A stretch of DNA of 64,000 nucleotides from Phenylobacterium sp. J426 (GTDB taxonomy: Bacteria; Pseudomonadota; Alphaproteobacteria; Caulobacterales; Caulobacteraceae): NCBI RefSeq assembly GCF_024699945.1, contig NZ_JAJOMY010000001.1:1054001-1118000 (forward strand), read 5' to 3'. Below the pieces are notes generated by a model, which worked only from the letters and a program-made list of their open reading frames with translations, did no database searches and was not told the DNA's origin. This document shows, in pieces, positions 1 through 8,450 of the stretch (position 1 is the first letter of the stretch; every line of letters starts with the position of its first letter). The position numbers were made by a program, and so were the translations under genes.

Positions 1-1025
1 GCGAGCCCGAGACCCACCCCTTCATCCGCACCGCCGTCAAAGGCTATGCGGCGATGCACGACCGCTTCCGGACGTCCGTCCAGGGCACGGCGCGCTCCTA
101 CCTGAAGTGGTTGGCCGGCGAGGACGTGGAGCGGGCCTTGTCCGTGTCCGACTTCGCGGTCGGCGACCTGATGTGCGCAGACGCGCCGGCGAGCCTCTAC
201 GTCCAGGTGGCGCCCGCCGACGCCTCGGCGCTGAAGCCGCTCGTGCGCCTCCTGTTCTACGCCGCGGCGCAGTCGCTGACGGCCCACGAGACCTCCGACG
301 CCGCCGGCCGGGCCAAGCGGCACAAGCTGCTCATGGCCATGGACGAGTTCCCGCTGCTGGGGCGGGTGGCGTTCTTCGAGAAGAGCCTGCGGCTGATGAG
401 CGGCTATGGGCTGAAGACCATGTTCGTGGCCCAGAGCCTCAACGACATCGTCGAGACCTACGGCGCCCACAACACGATCCTCGACAACTGCCATGTGTTC
501 ACCGCCTTCGCGGCCCTGGACCCGCTCACCCAGGAGAAGGTCTCACGCCTCACCGGGACGATCGCCGAGACGCGCACGACGCGCAGCCGGCCTTCGGCGT
601 TCGCCCCCGGCCATGGTTCGGTCTCCCGCTCGGAGTTCGAACGGCCCCTCCTGGAGCCCGGGGAGATCCGAGCCCTGCCCGACGACGAGCAGCTCGTGTT
701 CGCCGCCGGCCACCGGCCGCTGCGCTGCCGCAAGGTGCGCTACGACCAGCGCTCACCCTTCCGCGAACGGGCCGCGATCCGCGCGCCGGACGGAGGCGCG
801 CTCGATACGCCGGGTCGTCCCGTCCACCCCTGGGCCGGGGTCCGCGCCCTGGGCGAGGACCGGACCGCGAGCCTCTCCCTGTTCAAGGAGGTCGCCGGCG
901 CGATCGACGAGAAGAAGGCCGCGGCCAAGGCGGCACAGATCTACGGGCGCGTCGCCGAGGAGTTCGCGGCGCAGGAGGCCGTCCTCGACCAGTTGCAGGA
1001 GCATCGTCATGGCAAGAGCGGCTGA
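1..1025 (+). CDS. traG: TraG/VirD4 coupling protein, C-terminal part
   Basis: Type IV secretion coupling ATPase that brings relaxase-bound DNA to the conjugation channel at the inner membrane. The frame is open to the window edge (codons start at base 3), so the membrane segments and Walker A region are missing. About 340 residues remain, including the Walker B-like MDEFPLLGR, the following FVAQSLNDI motif and the conserved DPLTQEKVSRLTG block of TraG proteins. The stop overlaps the next gene by 17 bases. Standing directly before the trb genes is the usual order in Tn4371-like and related alphaproteobacterial integrative elements. Confidence 0.9.
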   Translation, partial: EPETHPFIRTAVKGYAAMHDRFRTSVQGTARSYLKWLAGEDVERALSVSDFAVGDLMCADAPASLYVQVAPADASALKPLVRLLFYAAAQSLTAHETSDAAGRAKRHKLLMAMDEFPLLGRVAFFEKSLRLMSGYGLKTMFVAQSLNDIVETYGAHNTILDNCHVFTAFAALDPLTQEKVSRLTGTIAETRTTRSRPSAFAPGHGSVSRSEFERPLLEPGEIRALPDDEQLVFAAGHRPLRCRKVRYDQRSPFRERAAIRAPDGGALDTPGRPVHPWAGVRALGEDRTASLSLFKEVAGAIDEKKAAAKAAQIYGRVAEEFAAQEAVLDQLQEHRHGKSG

Positions 1026-1455
1026 GCGGCCGACGCCGCGCGTCCAAGTCTACTTCGAGAACCCCAAGACGGAACTCGCCCTGCGGCGGGAAGCCCGCGC
1101 CAACAAACAGACCCTGAGCCGGGCCGCGGAGAGCGCCATCGCCCGCGGCCTGCAGCGCCGGCCGGGCGCCGATCCTGACGACCGCCTGCTGGCCCTGGAG
1201 CGGGCGCTGCGCGACCACATGCGCTCCAACGCCCGCGACATGACGATCGTCCAGGAACTGCTGGTGGAGTTCGCGCGCGCCTTCTTCACGCGGTTGCCCG
1301 ACGCCCCGGGAGACCACGATCCCCTCGTGCGGGCGGCGGTGGAGGCGCGCATCGAGACGCTCCTGGACGCCGCCGCCGCGCGGATCGTCGCCGGCCGGCG
1401 CCCCGACGGCGAGGCGGCGCTGGAGGCGCGCAGCTTCGCGGCGGCTGCGGAATGA
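1009..1455 (+). CDS. CopG-like ribbon-helix-helix protein of trb operon
   Basis: Small protein of 148 residues. Its N-terminal third (VQVYFENPKTELALRREA, then SRAAESAIARGL) has the short strand plus two helices typical of ribbon-helix-helix DNA-binding proteins. The rest is helical with no recognised domain. It overlaps traG upstream and trbB downstream (ATGA), so it is translated as part of the operon. CopG-like genes between traG and trbB are common in alphaproteobacterial conjugative elements and probably autoregulate the operon; no target site was identified here. The ATG at 1009 is chosen because upstream codons belong to traG. Confidence 0.7.
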   Translation: MARAAERPTPRVQVYFENPKTELALRREARANKQTLSRAAESAIARGLQRRPGADPDDRLLALERALRDHMRSNARDMTIVQELLVEFARAFFTRLPDAPGDHDPLVRAAVEARIETLLDAAAARIVAGRRPDGEAALEARSFAAAAE

Positions 1456-2410
1456 ACGCCGAGGCGTTGGCGCTGGCGCGCAAGCGCGAGGCGCTCGACC
1501 ATGCCCTGGGCCCTGCGATCCTCGAAGCGCTGGCCGAACCCCGCGTGGTCGAGGTCCTGGCCAATCCGGACGGACGCCTGGTGGTCGATCGGCTCGGGTC
1601 GGGACGCGCGGACAGCGGCGCGGCCTTGCCCGCGCCGTCGCGCGAGCGGGTGATCCGCCTCGTCGCCGACTATGTGGGGGGAGCCGATCACCCGCGACGA
1701 TCCCCGTCTCTCCGGCGTGCTGCCGAGCGGCGAGCGCTTCCAGGGCTTCCTGCCCCCGGTCTGCGCGCAGCCGGCGTTCTCCATCCGCAAGCGCCCGGCC
1801 GTCATCTGGGGCCTCGACGACTACGTCGCCTCCGGCGTGCTGGAACGCGGCGCGGCGGACACCTTGCGCGCTGCCGTGGAGGACAGGCGGAACATCCTGA
1901 TCTCGGGGGGCACGGGGTCGGGGAAGACGACCCTGGCGAACGCCATCCTGGCCGAGCCGTCCTTCGCGAACGATCGGGTCTTCCTGATCGAGGACACACC
2001 GGAACTGCAATGCGCGGCCTGGGACTTCGTGGCCGTCCTGACACGCCGCCATCCGCGTCCGATCACCGTCGCAGACCTGGTTCGCGACGCCCTGCGGATG
2101 CGTCCAGACCGCATCGTCGTGGGCGAGATGCGCGACGGCGCCGCGGCGCTGGAGGCGTTGAAGGCCTGGAACACCGGCCACCCTGGGGGTGTGTCGACGA
2201 TTCACGCCAACTCCGCGCGGGAATCGCTCCTGCGGCTGGAGGATCTGCTGGGCGAGGTCATGGCGCAGAACCCGGCCCGCGTGATCGCCCAGGCCATCGA
2301 CCTCATCGTCCACATCGCGCGGCGTCCCACCGGGCGCACCGTCGAACCCATCCTGGTCCTGGACGGGATCGATCCGGACGGGGGGCTATCGATTTCGCAC
2401 AAGCGCCTAA
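1452..2410 (+). CDS. trbB: TrbB, conjugal transfer ATPase (two frameshifts)
   Basis: VirB11-family hexameric traffic ATPase on the cytoplasmic side of the conjugation apparatus. Walker A is GGTGSGKTT, the Asp box is LIEDTPEL, and RPDRIVVGEMRDG and GVSTIHANSA are the Walker B and His boxes. The reading frame breaks twice at six-G runs (about 1676-1681 and 2380-2385). Removing one G from each gives a single 318-residue protein, the usual TrbB length, running VADYVGEPITRD across the first site and ending DPDGGYRFRTSA. I read both as sequence errors rather than decay. The start overlaps the copG-like stop. Confidence 0.85.
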
Positions 2411-2518
2411 GGGCAATCCCGGTGGTCGCGACCCCAAGGCGGGTGCGCCCGGTCCGCCGCGCGGATCGGCGGCAGGTTTGGACGCCCGGGCCGGCGCCCT
2501 ATGGTGACGCCATCCGCC

Positions 2519-3404
2519 ATGTACGATTCCCAACTCATCGAACGAACGTGCGGCCCGGACGCGGCCGCCTACGCCCGGAACAAGCACCGCGGCGGGCGCA
2601 ACAACGCCAATGGCGCGACGTTCGAGACCTACTACGCCGCGACCCGGCTCACCGAGGCGCTCGCGGACGCGCTGGCGGCCGGCGACGACGGCGCGACGAC
2701 ATCGATCTACGCCCAGCAGCTTTGCTTCATCGACGACCTGATCATCGATCGGCCCGCCGCTCGCCGTCTGAGCCAGCTGAAGAGCGGCGCCGCCAGCTGG
2801 ACCGGCGGCGATCATCCGCTGGCCGACGATTTTCCGGCTGCAGGCGGCGCTCGACGCGGCGGCGGGGGTGGCGGCCGCCTACGAGCTCGTGGTGGCGCGC
2901 GAGGACCTGCGCGACGCGCTCGTCGCCGCGCGACCCGACGACCTCGATGTCGAGGTGGTGCGGTTCGCGTTCGACGCGGAGCTCGACAGCCTGCTGGCCG
3001 CCAACCCGTCGCTGGTCGCGGCAATCGACAGTATCTCGATCCAACTCCCCCGGCCGAGCGTGCGGCGCCAGGTCTTCAAGGCCATCCTCGCGGCCTGGGT
3101 GAGCTGGACCGGCGATCCGAGTCTGGCGGCCTTCGCCTTGCACGCGGCCGAGGCGCCCGGACCCGTGGTCGCCGTGCTCGGGCCGGAGTATGACCTGCCG
3201 GCGGAGGTCGCCGAGCATCTGGCCGCGCTCGGGATGGACATCAAGATTCGGAACAAGCACCTTTACTATCGATTCGGTGGACTCTCCGGCTACTCCGCTT
3301 TTCGTGGCGGCTCGCCCGAATCCGCCGCATTCGAGCGCTATGTCGTCGAGCGTCGGCCTGCCGACGTCTACGAGGTGGTCGTCGCCTTGCGAGGGGTTTC
3401 ATGA
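2519..3404 (+). CDS. Putative PD-(D/E)XK nuclease-like protein (one frameshift)
   Basis: A 294-residue protein, after removing one T from the TTTT run at about 2830-2833. I do not recognise a named family. The first 90 residues show a pattern of the PD-(D/E)XK nuclease fold: Glu36 in GATFETYYAA, Asp72-Asp73 in CFIDDLIID, and Gln86-x-Lys88 in LSQLKSG. This resembles the dsDNA-nuclease (Cap4/DUF4297-like) effectors of defence systems, which is inference. The C-terminal 200 residues are helical with an RNKHLYYRFGG segment. It overlaps the next gene by four bases (ATGA) and interrupts the normal trbB-trbC junction. A start at 2501 would add six residues. Confidence 0.55.
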
Positions 3405-4102
3405 CGTTGCGGACGTCGTTGATCGACGCGACCCTCCTGAACGCCGCCCGCGAAACCCTGACGGTTGTCCAGAGCAAGTCCACGTCCGTGCGCGACTACC
3501 GCGCAGCGATGCAGCAGCTGGGCAGCTATCTGGGCGCGGCCATGGCGCGATCCGAGATCCGCAGGGGCGACGTCGTCTGCCTGGGCATGACGGTGGAGGA
3601 CGCCGACTTCCTGGGACGCGGCGCGGTGAAGAGCCTCGAGGACGCTGGCGTGAAGGTCTCGGTCGCCTGCTTCTGGAACGAGCGCGGGGACGCCTTCGAC
3701 CTCGACTGGGCGGACATGGCCCCGGTCGTTCAGCAATACCGCGAGCCCGCGCCGGAACGGATCGATCACCTGGTGATCCTGAAGTCCGTCATCTCCGGCG
3801 CGTGCGTGGTTCGCAGCAACCTCGAGTACCTGTTCGACGAGGTCAGCCCCGGCCGCGTCCACGTGGCCGCGCCGGTCATGCTGGAGGGTGCGGACGAGCG
3901 TCTCGAGAAAGGGTTCTCGAAGGAGCTCGCCGAGCGGTTCGAGTACTGGACATTCGAGGTCGATACGGTTCGCACCGACGAAGGTGAAATCGTGCCCGGT
4001 ATCGGCGGCGAAATCTACGAGCGGCTCGGCCTTGGCCCGAAGCAGACCAAGAACGCCTTTGTCCCTGACTTTGTGAAAGAACGGGATTCGCAGGCCGCCT
4101 AG
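3401..4102 (+). CDS. Phosphoribosyltransferase-like protein
   Basis: 233 residues, translationally coupled to the nuclease-like gene. The middle and C-terminal parts resemble uracil-phosphoribosyltransferase-type folds: a hydrophobic strand and loop DHLVILKSVISGACVV where the PRPP loop would sit, then VHVAAPVMLEG, and near the C-terminus EIVPGIGGEIYERLGLG, like the PGLGDAGDR region of UPRTases. The acidic pair expected in an active PRPP loop is replaced by Lys-Ser, so it may bind a nucleotide or sugar phosphate without normal catalysis. Phosphoribosyltransferase-like domains are known accessories of bacterial conflict systems. Function is not known. Confidence 0.5.
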   Translation: MTLRTSLIDATLLNAARETLTVVQSKSTSVRDYRAAMQQLGSYLGAAMARSEIRRGDVVCLGMTVEDADFLGRGAVKSLEDAGVKVSVACFWNERGDAFDLDWADMAPVVQQYREPAPERIDHLVILKSVISGACVVRSNLEYLFDEVSPGRVHVAAPVMLEGADERLEKGFSKELAERFEYWTFEVDTVRTDEGEIVPGIGGEIYERLGLGPKQTKNAFVPDFVKERDSQAA

Positions 4103-4690
4103 GCTTGGCGCGACGAAGCGGGCGATATCCGCTGATCAAGGCGATCACCCGGGCGCTGCGCTACGAGCGGCATGTTGATGTAGTCGTTGTTGCGCCCGAG
4201 TTGCTGCTTTTCAACGAACCCCGCCGCCGCCTGGCGCGAGATGCGCGGCCGCCACGATCGACGCCGGCGGCAGCTGCGGGATCTCATGTTCGTTTTTCGC
4301 GAACTTTTTAACACGTTCGCGGCGACCTGTTAAAAATAGCGGGCCCGGCATCCCCGTGCGGCCGCCGACAGTCAGAGCGGCGGGCTCAAGCCGTCCAGAA
4401 AAATATCCACAAGCCAAGTGAGTGTCCCGGCCACGTTGCAGGGCGGGTTCCGGTCCAACAGGTGTCCTCGGTTGGCGCTTCGGCGTCAGGTCGTGAATTT
4501 CCCCTCGCACATGGCAGCTCGGCGACGACGTTACAACAACGTGCGGGCAACGTCCGCATATGTCGTCGATAACTTGCCAGTAAGTCTCAGAGAAGTCGAA
4601 ACAAAATCAAGACAAAGAGCTGTTGACAACCTCAATTCCGATACGTTCTGATTGCAATCAGAGCGCGATATCGCGCTGAGGATTGCACGA
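4103..4690 (+). other. 588-bp non-coding stretch between cassette and trbC
   Basis: No gene is supported. GC content falls visibly towards 4500-4680. On the minus strand, 4147-4330 carries two overlapping frames that together read like a degraded winged-helix tail (SRQAAAGFVEKQQLGRNN then YINMPL), possibly the end of a Fic-type or regulator gene; this is weak. The right part must hold the promoter for trbC onward if the insertion separates it from the traG promoter. Confidence 0.45.
4623..4651 (+). promoter_or_regulatory. Candidate promoter upstream of trbC
   Basis: A perfect TTGACA lies at 4623-4628 in an AT-rich stretch about 60 bases before the trbC start. The -10 hexamer 17 bases later (TTCTGA) is poor. 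It would re-promote the trbC-I genes behind the inserted cassette. Confidence 0.3.
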
Positions 4691-5011
4691 ATGCGCAAGG
4701 TAGTCTTACGCGGCCTTTCGGCCGCGATGGCCTTCTGCGGCCTTGTCGTCAGCACCCCCGCCCTGGCCGGAGGCGCGGGAATGCCCTGGGAGGGCCCGCT
4801 CCAGCAGATCGTGGAGTCGGTCACCGGGCCCGTGGTCCAGGCCGCCGCGGTCTTCGCCGTCGTCATATTCGGGGCCGGCATCGCCATGAGCGAAAGCGGC
4901 TCGGGCATGCGCCGCGGCATCGGGATCCTGTTCGGCCTGTCGATCGCGTTTGCGGCCTCGACCTTCTTCCTGGACTTCTTCGGCTTTGCCGGCGGGGCGG
5001 AGATCGGGTGA
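4691..5011 (+). CDS. trbC: TrbC, conjugal pilin precursor
   Basis: VirB2-like pilin subunit, 106 residues from the ATG at 4691, which is preceded by a GAGGA ribosome-binding site; a TTG at 4652 would add an unlikely charged leader. It has an N-terminal signal segment ending STPALA, then the pilin hydrophobic segment (VVQAAAVFAVVIFGAGIA), a short cytoplasmic loop SESGSGMRRG and a second membrane segment. The protein would be processed and possibly cyclised by the TraF peptidase encoded later in the operon. Its stop overlaps the trbD start. Confidence 0.88.
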   Translation: MRKVVLRGLSAAMAFCGLVVSTPALAGGAGMPWEGPLQQIVESVTGPVVQAAAVFAVVIFGAGIAMSESGSGMRRGIGILFGLSIAFAASTFFLDFFGFAGGAEIG

Positions 5012-5280
5012 TGGACACACACCTGCACCGCGAGGGCTGGGAGCTGCCGATCGCTCAGGGCCTGTGCGAGCCGGTGCTCGTCGCCGGCATGCCGCGCGAC
5101 TACGCCATCCTGATGGGCACCATCGCCCTCGTGCTGGGCCTCGCCCTGCGGATCTGGTGGCTGGGCCTGCTCTGGTGGACCCTGGCCCACGCGCTCGGCC
5201 TCGTCGTGGCCCGGACCGACAAGCGCTTCTTCGACGTGCTGCGCCGCCATCTCGGCCGCGCCGGCCACCTGGACGCGTGA
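5011..5280 (+). CDS. trbD: TrbD, conjugal transfer inner-membrane protein
   Basis: VirB3-like protein of 89 residues, matching the family in size. The N-terminal portion (IAQGLCEPVLVAGMPRDYA) is the conserved TrbD/VirB3 signature. It is followed by two closely spaced hydrophobic helices containing ALRIWWLGLLWW and a basic C-terminus. It partners the TrbE ATPase in pilus assembly. The start is the ATG overlapping the trbC stop; a GTG one codon earlier is equally possible. Confidence 0.88.
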   Translation: MDTHLHREGWELPIAQGLCEPVLVAGMPRDYAILMGTIALVLGLALRIWWLGLLWWTLAHALGLVVARTDKRFFDVLRRHLGRAGHLDA

Positions 5281-5287
5281 GGCCGCC

Positions 5288-7714
5288 GTGCGTTTCCTCG
5301 AAGAGGCCCGCCGCCGCCCGGCCAGTCTCGCCGACCACCTGCCGTGGGCGGCGCTGGTCGCCCCGGGGATCATCCTCAACAAGGACGGTTCGTTCCTGAC
5401 CGCCTTGCGGTTCCGCGGCCCCGACCTGGAGTCCTCGACCGAGGACGAGCTGATGTCCGTGCGCGCGCGCCTCAACAACGCCCTGCGGCGGCTGGGCACC
5501 GGCTGGTGCCTGCATGTCGACGCCCGCCGCAGACCGGCCCACGCCTATCCCGCCTCCGAGATGCCGGTGACCGCCGCCTGGCTCGTGGACGCCGAGCGGC
5601 AGGAAGCCTTCGACCGCGCCGAGCCCGCCTATGAGACCGACTACCACCTCTCGCTGACCTGGCTCCCGCCTGCCGAACAGACCCGGCGGGTCGAGCGGCT
5701 GCTGTTCGACGGCCTTGGTCGCGCGGACCGCGACTGGCGCGCCGCGCTCGAAGTCTTTCAGCGCGAAGCCGATGCCGTCCTGGATCTGCTGGGCGACACC
5801 CTGCCGGAAGCGGCGCGCCTGGATGACGGAGCCCTGCTGACCTGGCTGCACGCCTGCGCCTCGACGCGCGCCCATCCGGTCTCGCCGGCCGAGGCGCCGG
5901 TCTTTCTGGACGTGGCGCTGGCCGACGAGCCGCTCGTGGGGGGCCTCGCGCCGCGCCTCGGCGCGCAAGCGCTGAAGGTGGTGTCCGTCCGCAGCCTCCC
6001 GGCCGCGACCCGGCCAGGGCTGCTCGATGCCTTGTCGACCCTGCCGTTCGCCTACCGCTGGACCGCCCGCTGGATCGGCCTCGACAAGGCCGACGCCGAG
6101 CGGGAGATCGTCCGGCTGCGCAAACGCTGGTTCGCGAAGCGCAAGGGCGTGGGCGTCCTGCTGCGCGAGGCGATCACCAAGGAGGAGGTCCCGCTCCTCG
6201 ACACGGACGCCGCCGGCAAGACCGAGGAGTGCGACGGCGCGCTGGCGGCGCTGGGCGCCGACGCCTGCGCGTTCGGCTACCTGACCCTCGCGGTCACGAT
6301 CCTCGACCCCAACCCGGCGGTGGCGGCGGAGAAGGCGCGCGCCGTCGAGGCGGCCCTCAACGCCCAGGGCCTGGTGGCCCGCACCGAGGCGCTGAACGCC
6401 GTCGAGGCCTGGCTCGGGACCTTGCCCGGCGAGGCCTACGCCGACGTGCGCCGCCCCCTCGTCAGCACCCTCAACCTGGCTGACCTCCTGCCGGTCTCGG
6501 CCGTCTGGGCCGGGCCTGCCGAGGACGCGTGCCTCGCCGGTCCGCCGCTGGCGGTGGCCCGCACCACGGGCTCGACGCCGTTTCGCCTCGTGCTGCACGT
6601 CGGCGACGTCGGCCATGCGATGGTCGTGGGCCCGACAGGCTCGGGCAAGAGCGCCCTTCTGGCTTTCCTGTCCCTGCAATGGCTGCGCTATCCCGGCGCC
6701 CGGGTGGTGTTTCTGGACAAGGGGCGCAGCGCCCGCGCCGCGACCCTGGCCGCGGGCGGAACCTGGCGCGCGCTCGAGCCCGGGGCAGGCCTGTCCCTGC
6801 AGCCGTTGTCCCGGATCGACGAGGCCGGTGAGCGCGCCTGGGCCGCGGAGTGGATCGCGGACGCCGTGCGGAGCGCCGGCGCCCCGATCACGCCTCGCCT
6901 GCGCGAGGAGGTTTGGTCGGCGCTGGGCGCGCTCGCCGAGGCGCCGCCCGAGCAGCGTTCGTTGACCGTTTTCTGCGCGCTTGTGCAGGACCGCGCGGTC
7001 GCAGCGGCGCTCGAACCCCTTACGCTGAAGGGCCCCCACGGCGCGCTCCTGGACGGAGCGGCGAGCGACCTGAGCGTCGGCCTCTTCGACACCTTCGAGC
7101 TCGAGCAGCTGATGGCGACCCGATCTGTGCTGGGTCCGGTGCTGTCGGCGCTCTTCCACGAGCTGGAGCGCAGCTTTGATGGCCGTCCGACACTGCTGGT
7201 CTTGGACGAGGCCTGGCTGTTCCTCGACGACACTGTCTTCGCCGCCAAGATCCGCGAGTGGCTGAAGACCCTGCGCAAGCGGCGCGTCGCCGTGGTCTTC
7301 GCCACCCAGTCGCTGGAGGACGTCGCCGCTTCCTCGATCGCCGCCAGCCTGATCGAATCCTGCCCGACCCAGGTGTTCCTGCCGAACCCGCGCGCCCTCG
7401 AACCGGCCTCGGCCGAGCTCTACGCCGGTTTCGGCCTGACGCGCCGCCAGCTGGAGCTGATCGCCTTCGCCACGCCCAAGCGCGCCTACTACTGGCGCCA
7501 GCCCCAGGGGCGTCGGCTCTTCGACCTCAAGCTCTTCGGGGCCGGCCTCGCGTTCTGCGGCGCGTCGTCGCCCGAGGACCAGGCCCTCATCGACGAGATC
7601 CTCGCCCGCGCCGGCCCCGAGGGGTTCGCGCGCGCCTTCCTCGCAGCCAAGGGATTTGCACATGTGGACGCGCTCTTCGACGCGGTCGCGGGCCCACCGC
7701 TCGCCGCGGAATAG
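5288..7714 (+). CDS. trbE: TrbE, VirB4-type conjugation ATPase
   Basis: Intact 808-residue ATPase that powers pilus biogenesis and substrate transfer. The N-terminal half is the CagE/TrbE/VirB domain. Walker A is GPTGSGKSALL (about residues 445-455) and Walker B is LLVLDEAWLFLDD (about residue 640), followed by FATQSLEDVA, the usual VirB4 motif. GTG start at 5288, seven bases after the trbD stop. The reading frame has no defect, unlike several neighbours. Confidence 0.93.
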   Translation: MRFLEEARRRPASLADHLPWAALVAPGIILNKDGSFLTALRFRGPDLESSTEDELMSVRARLNNALRRLGTGWCLHVDARRRPAHAYPASEMPVTAAWLVDAERQEAFDRAEPAYETDYHLSLTWLPPAEQTRRVERLLFDGLGRADRDWRAALEVFQREADAVLDLLGDTLPEAARLDDGALLTWLHACASTRAHPVSPAEAPVFLDVALADEPLVGGLAPRLGAQALKVVSVRSLPAATRPGLLDALSTLPFAYRWTARWIGLDKADAEREIVRLRKRWFAKRKGVGVLLREAITKEEVPLLDTDAAGKTEECDGALAALGADACAFGYLTLAVTILDPNPAVAAEKARAVEAALNAQGLVARTEALNAVEAWLGTLPGEAYADVRRPLVSTLNLADLLPVSAVWAGPAEDACLAGPPLAVARTTGSTPFRLVLHVGDVGHAMVVGPTGSGKSALLAFLSLQWLRYPGARVVFLDKGRSARAATLAAGGTWRALEPGAGLSLQPLSRIDEAGERAWAAEWIADAVRSAGAPITPRLREEVWSALGALAEAPPEQRSLTVFCALVQDRAVAAALEPLTLKGPHGALLDGAASDLSVGLFDTFELEQLMATRSVLGPVLSALFHELERSFDGRPTLLVLDEAWLFLDDTVFAAKIREWLKTLRKRRVAVVFATQSLEDVAASSIAASLIESCPTQVFLPNPRALEPASAELYAGFGLTRRQLELIAFATPKRAYYWRQPQGRRLFDLKLFGAGLAFCGASSPEDQALIDEILARAGPEGFARAFLAAKGFAHVDALFDAVAGPPLAAE

Positions 7715-8436
7715 TTGCCTGGTGGCCCTCGCGCCGCTGGTCCTCGCCCTTGCGGCCTGCTCGGACCCGCAGCCGGCCCAGGCCCAGCAGGTGGTGTTCG
7801 ATCCGAAGAACCACCTCGAGAACGCTCTGCAGGCGGCGCGCCAGCTCGAGAGCCTGACGAATGAAGCCCGGATGCTGGCCAACCAGGCCCGCGAGCTCGC
7901 AGGCTCGCCCTACAGCCACCTCGCGGAGACCTCCTCGGCCCTTCGGGACATCGGGGGAGCTCGCCCGCACCGTGAAGGGCGTCGCTTCCGACCTCGACAC
8001 GCTGCAGGCCGACTTCGAGAGGATCTACCCGGCCACCGTGAACGGCCTGGATCCCCGCCGCGCCCTGGAGCAGGCGCGGGCCCGCAACAGCCAGGCGCGG
8101 GAGACGGCGCAGGATCTCGCCCGCACCGCCGCCGAGCTCGAGCGGCTCAGCCGCGGGCGCGGTGGCCGCCTCGAGGGCGCGATCACCGCCAGCCAGCGCG
8201 CCGACGGGCAGACGGCGGCGATCCAGTCCTCCACCCAGGTGCTGGCGGTCCTCGCCGAGGATCTCGGTTCCATGCGCACCCTGCTGATGGCGCAGTCGCG
8301 GATGCTGGCGGCGGAGAGCGCAAGGCGCGCCGCAGACCGGGCCGCGGGCGCCGAGGCCCGCCGGCAGTTCTGGGGGCGACAGCCCACAACCATACCAAAC
8401 CCCGACTTCGACCCTCTGCCTCACTCGCGACGGTAG
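7662..8436 (+). CDS. trbJ: TrbJ, VirB5-like conjugal lipoprotein (one frameshift)
   Basis: Periplasmic minor pilus component of the VirB5/TrbJ family, about 257 residues after correction. The ATG at 7662 lies inside the end of trbE. A signal peptide with lipobox ALAAC is followed by AQAQQVVFDPKNHLENALQA, the conserved TrbJ start, then a long coiled-coil rich helical body. The frame breaks at the five-G run 7953-7957; deleting one G joins LRDIG to ELARTVKGVASDL. No separate trbK gene is seen between trbJ and trbL. Confidence 0.85.
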
Positions 8437-8450
8437 CGGAGTGAACGACC

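Noticed and set aside
883..2313. 476-codon minus-strand frame opposite trbB
   Set aside because: Shadow frame of high-GC coding DNA; low-complexity Arg/Pro-rich translation and full overlap with recognisable trb genes.
4706..7882. 1058-codon minus-strand frame opposite trbC-trbE
   Set aside because: Antisense of an intact VirB4-type ATPase gene; Gly/Arg-rich without motifs.
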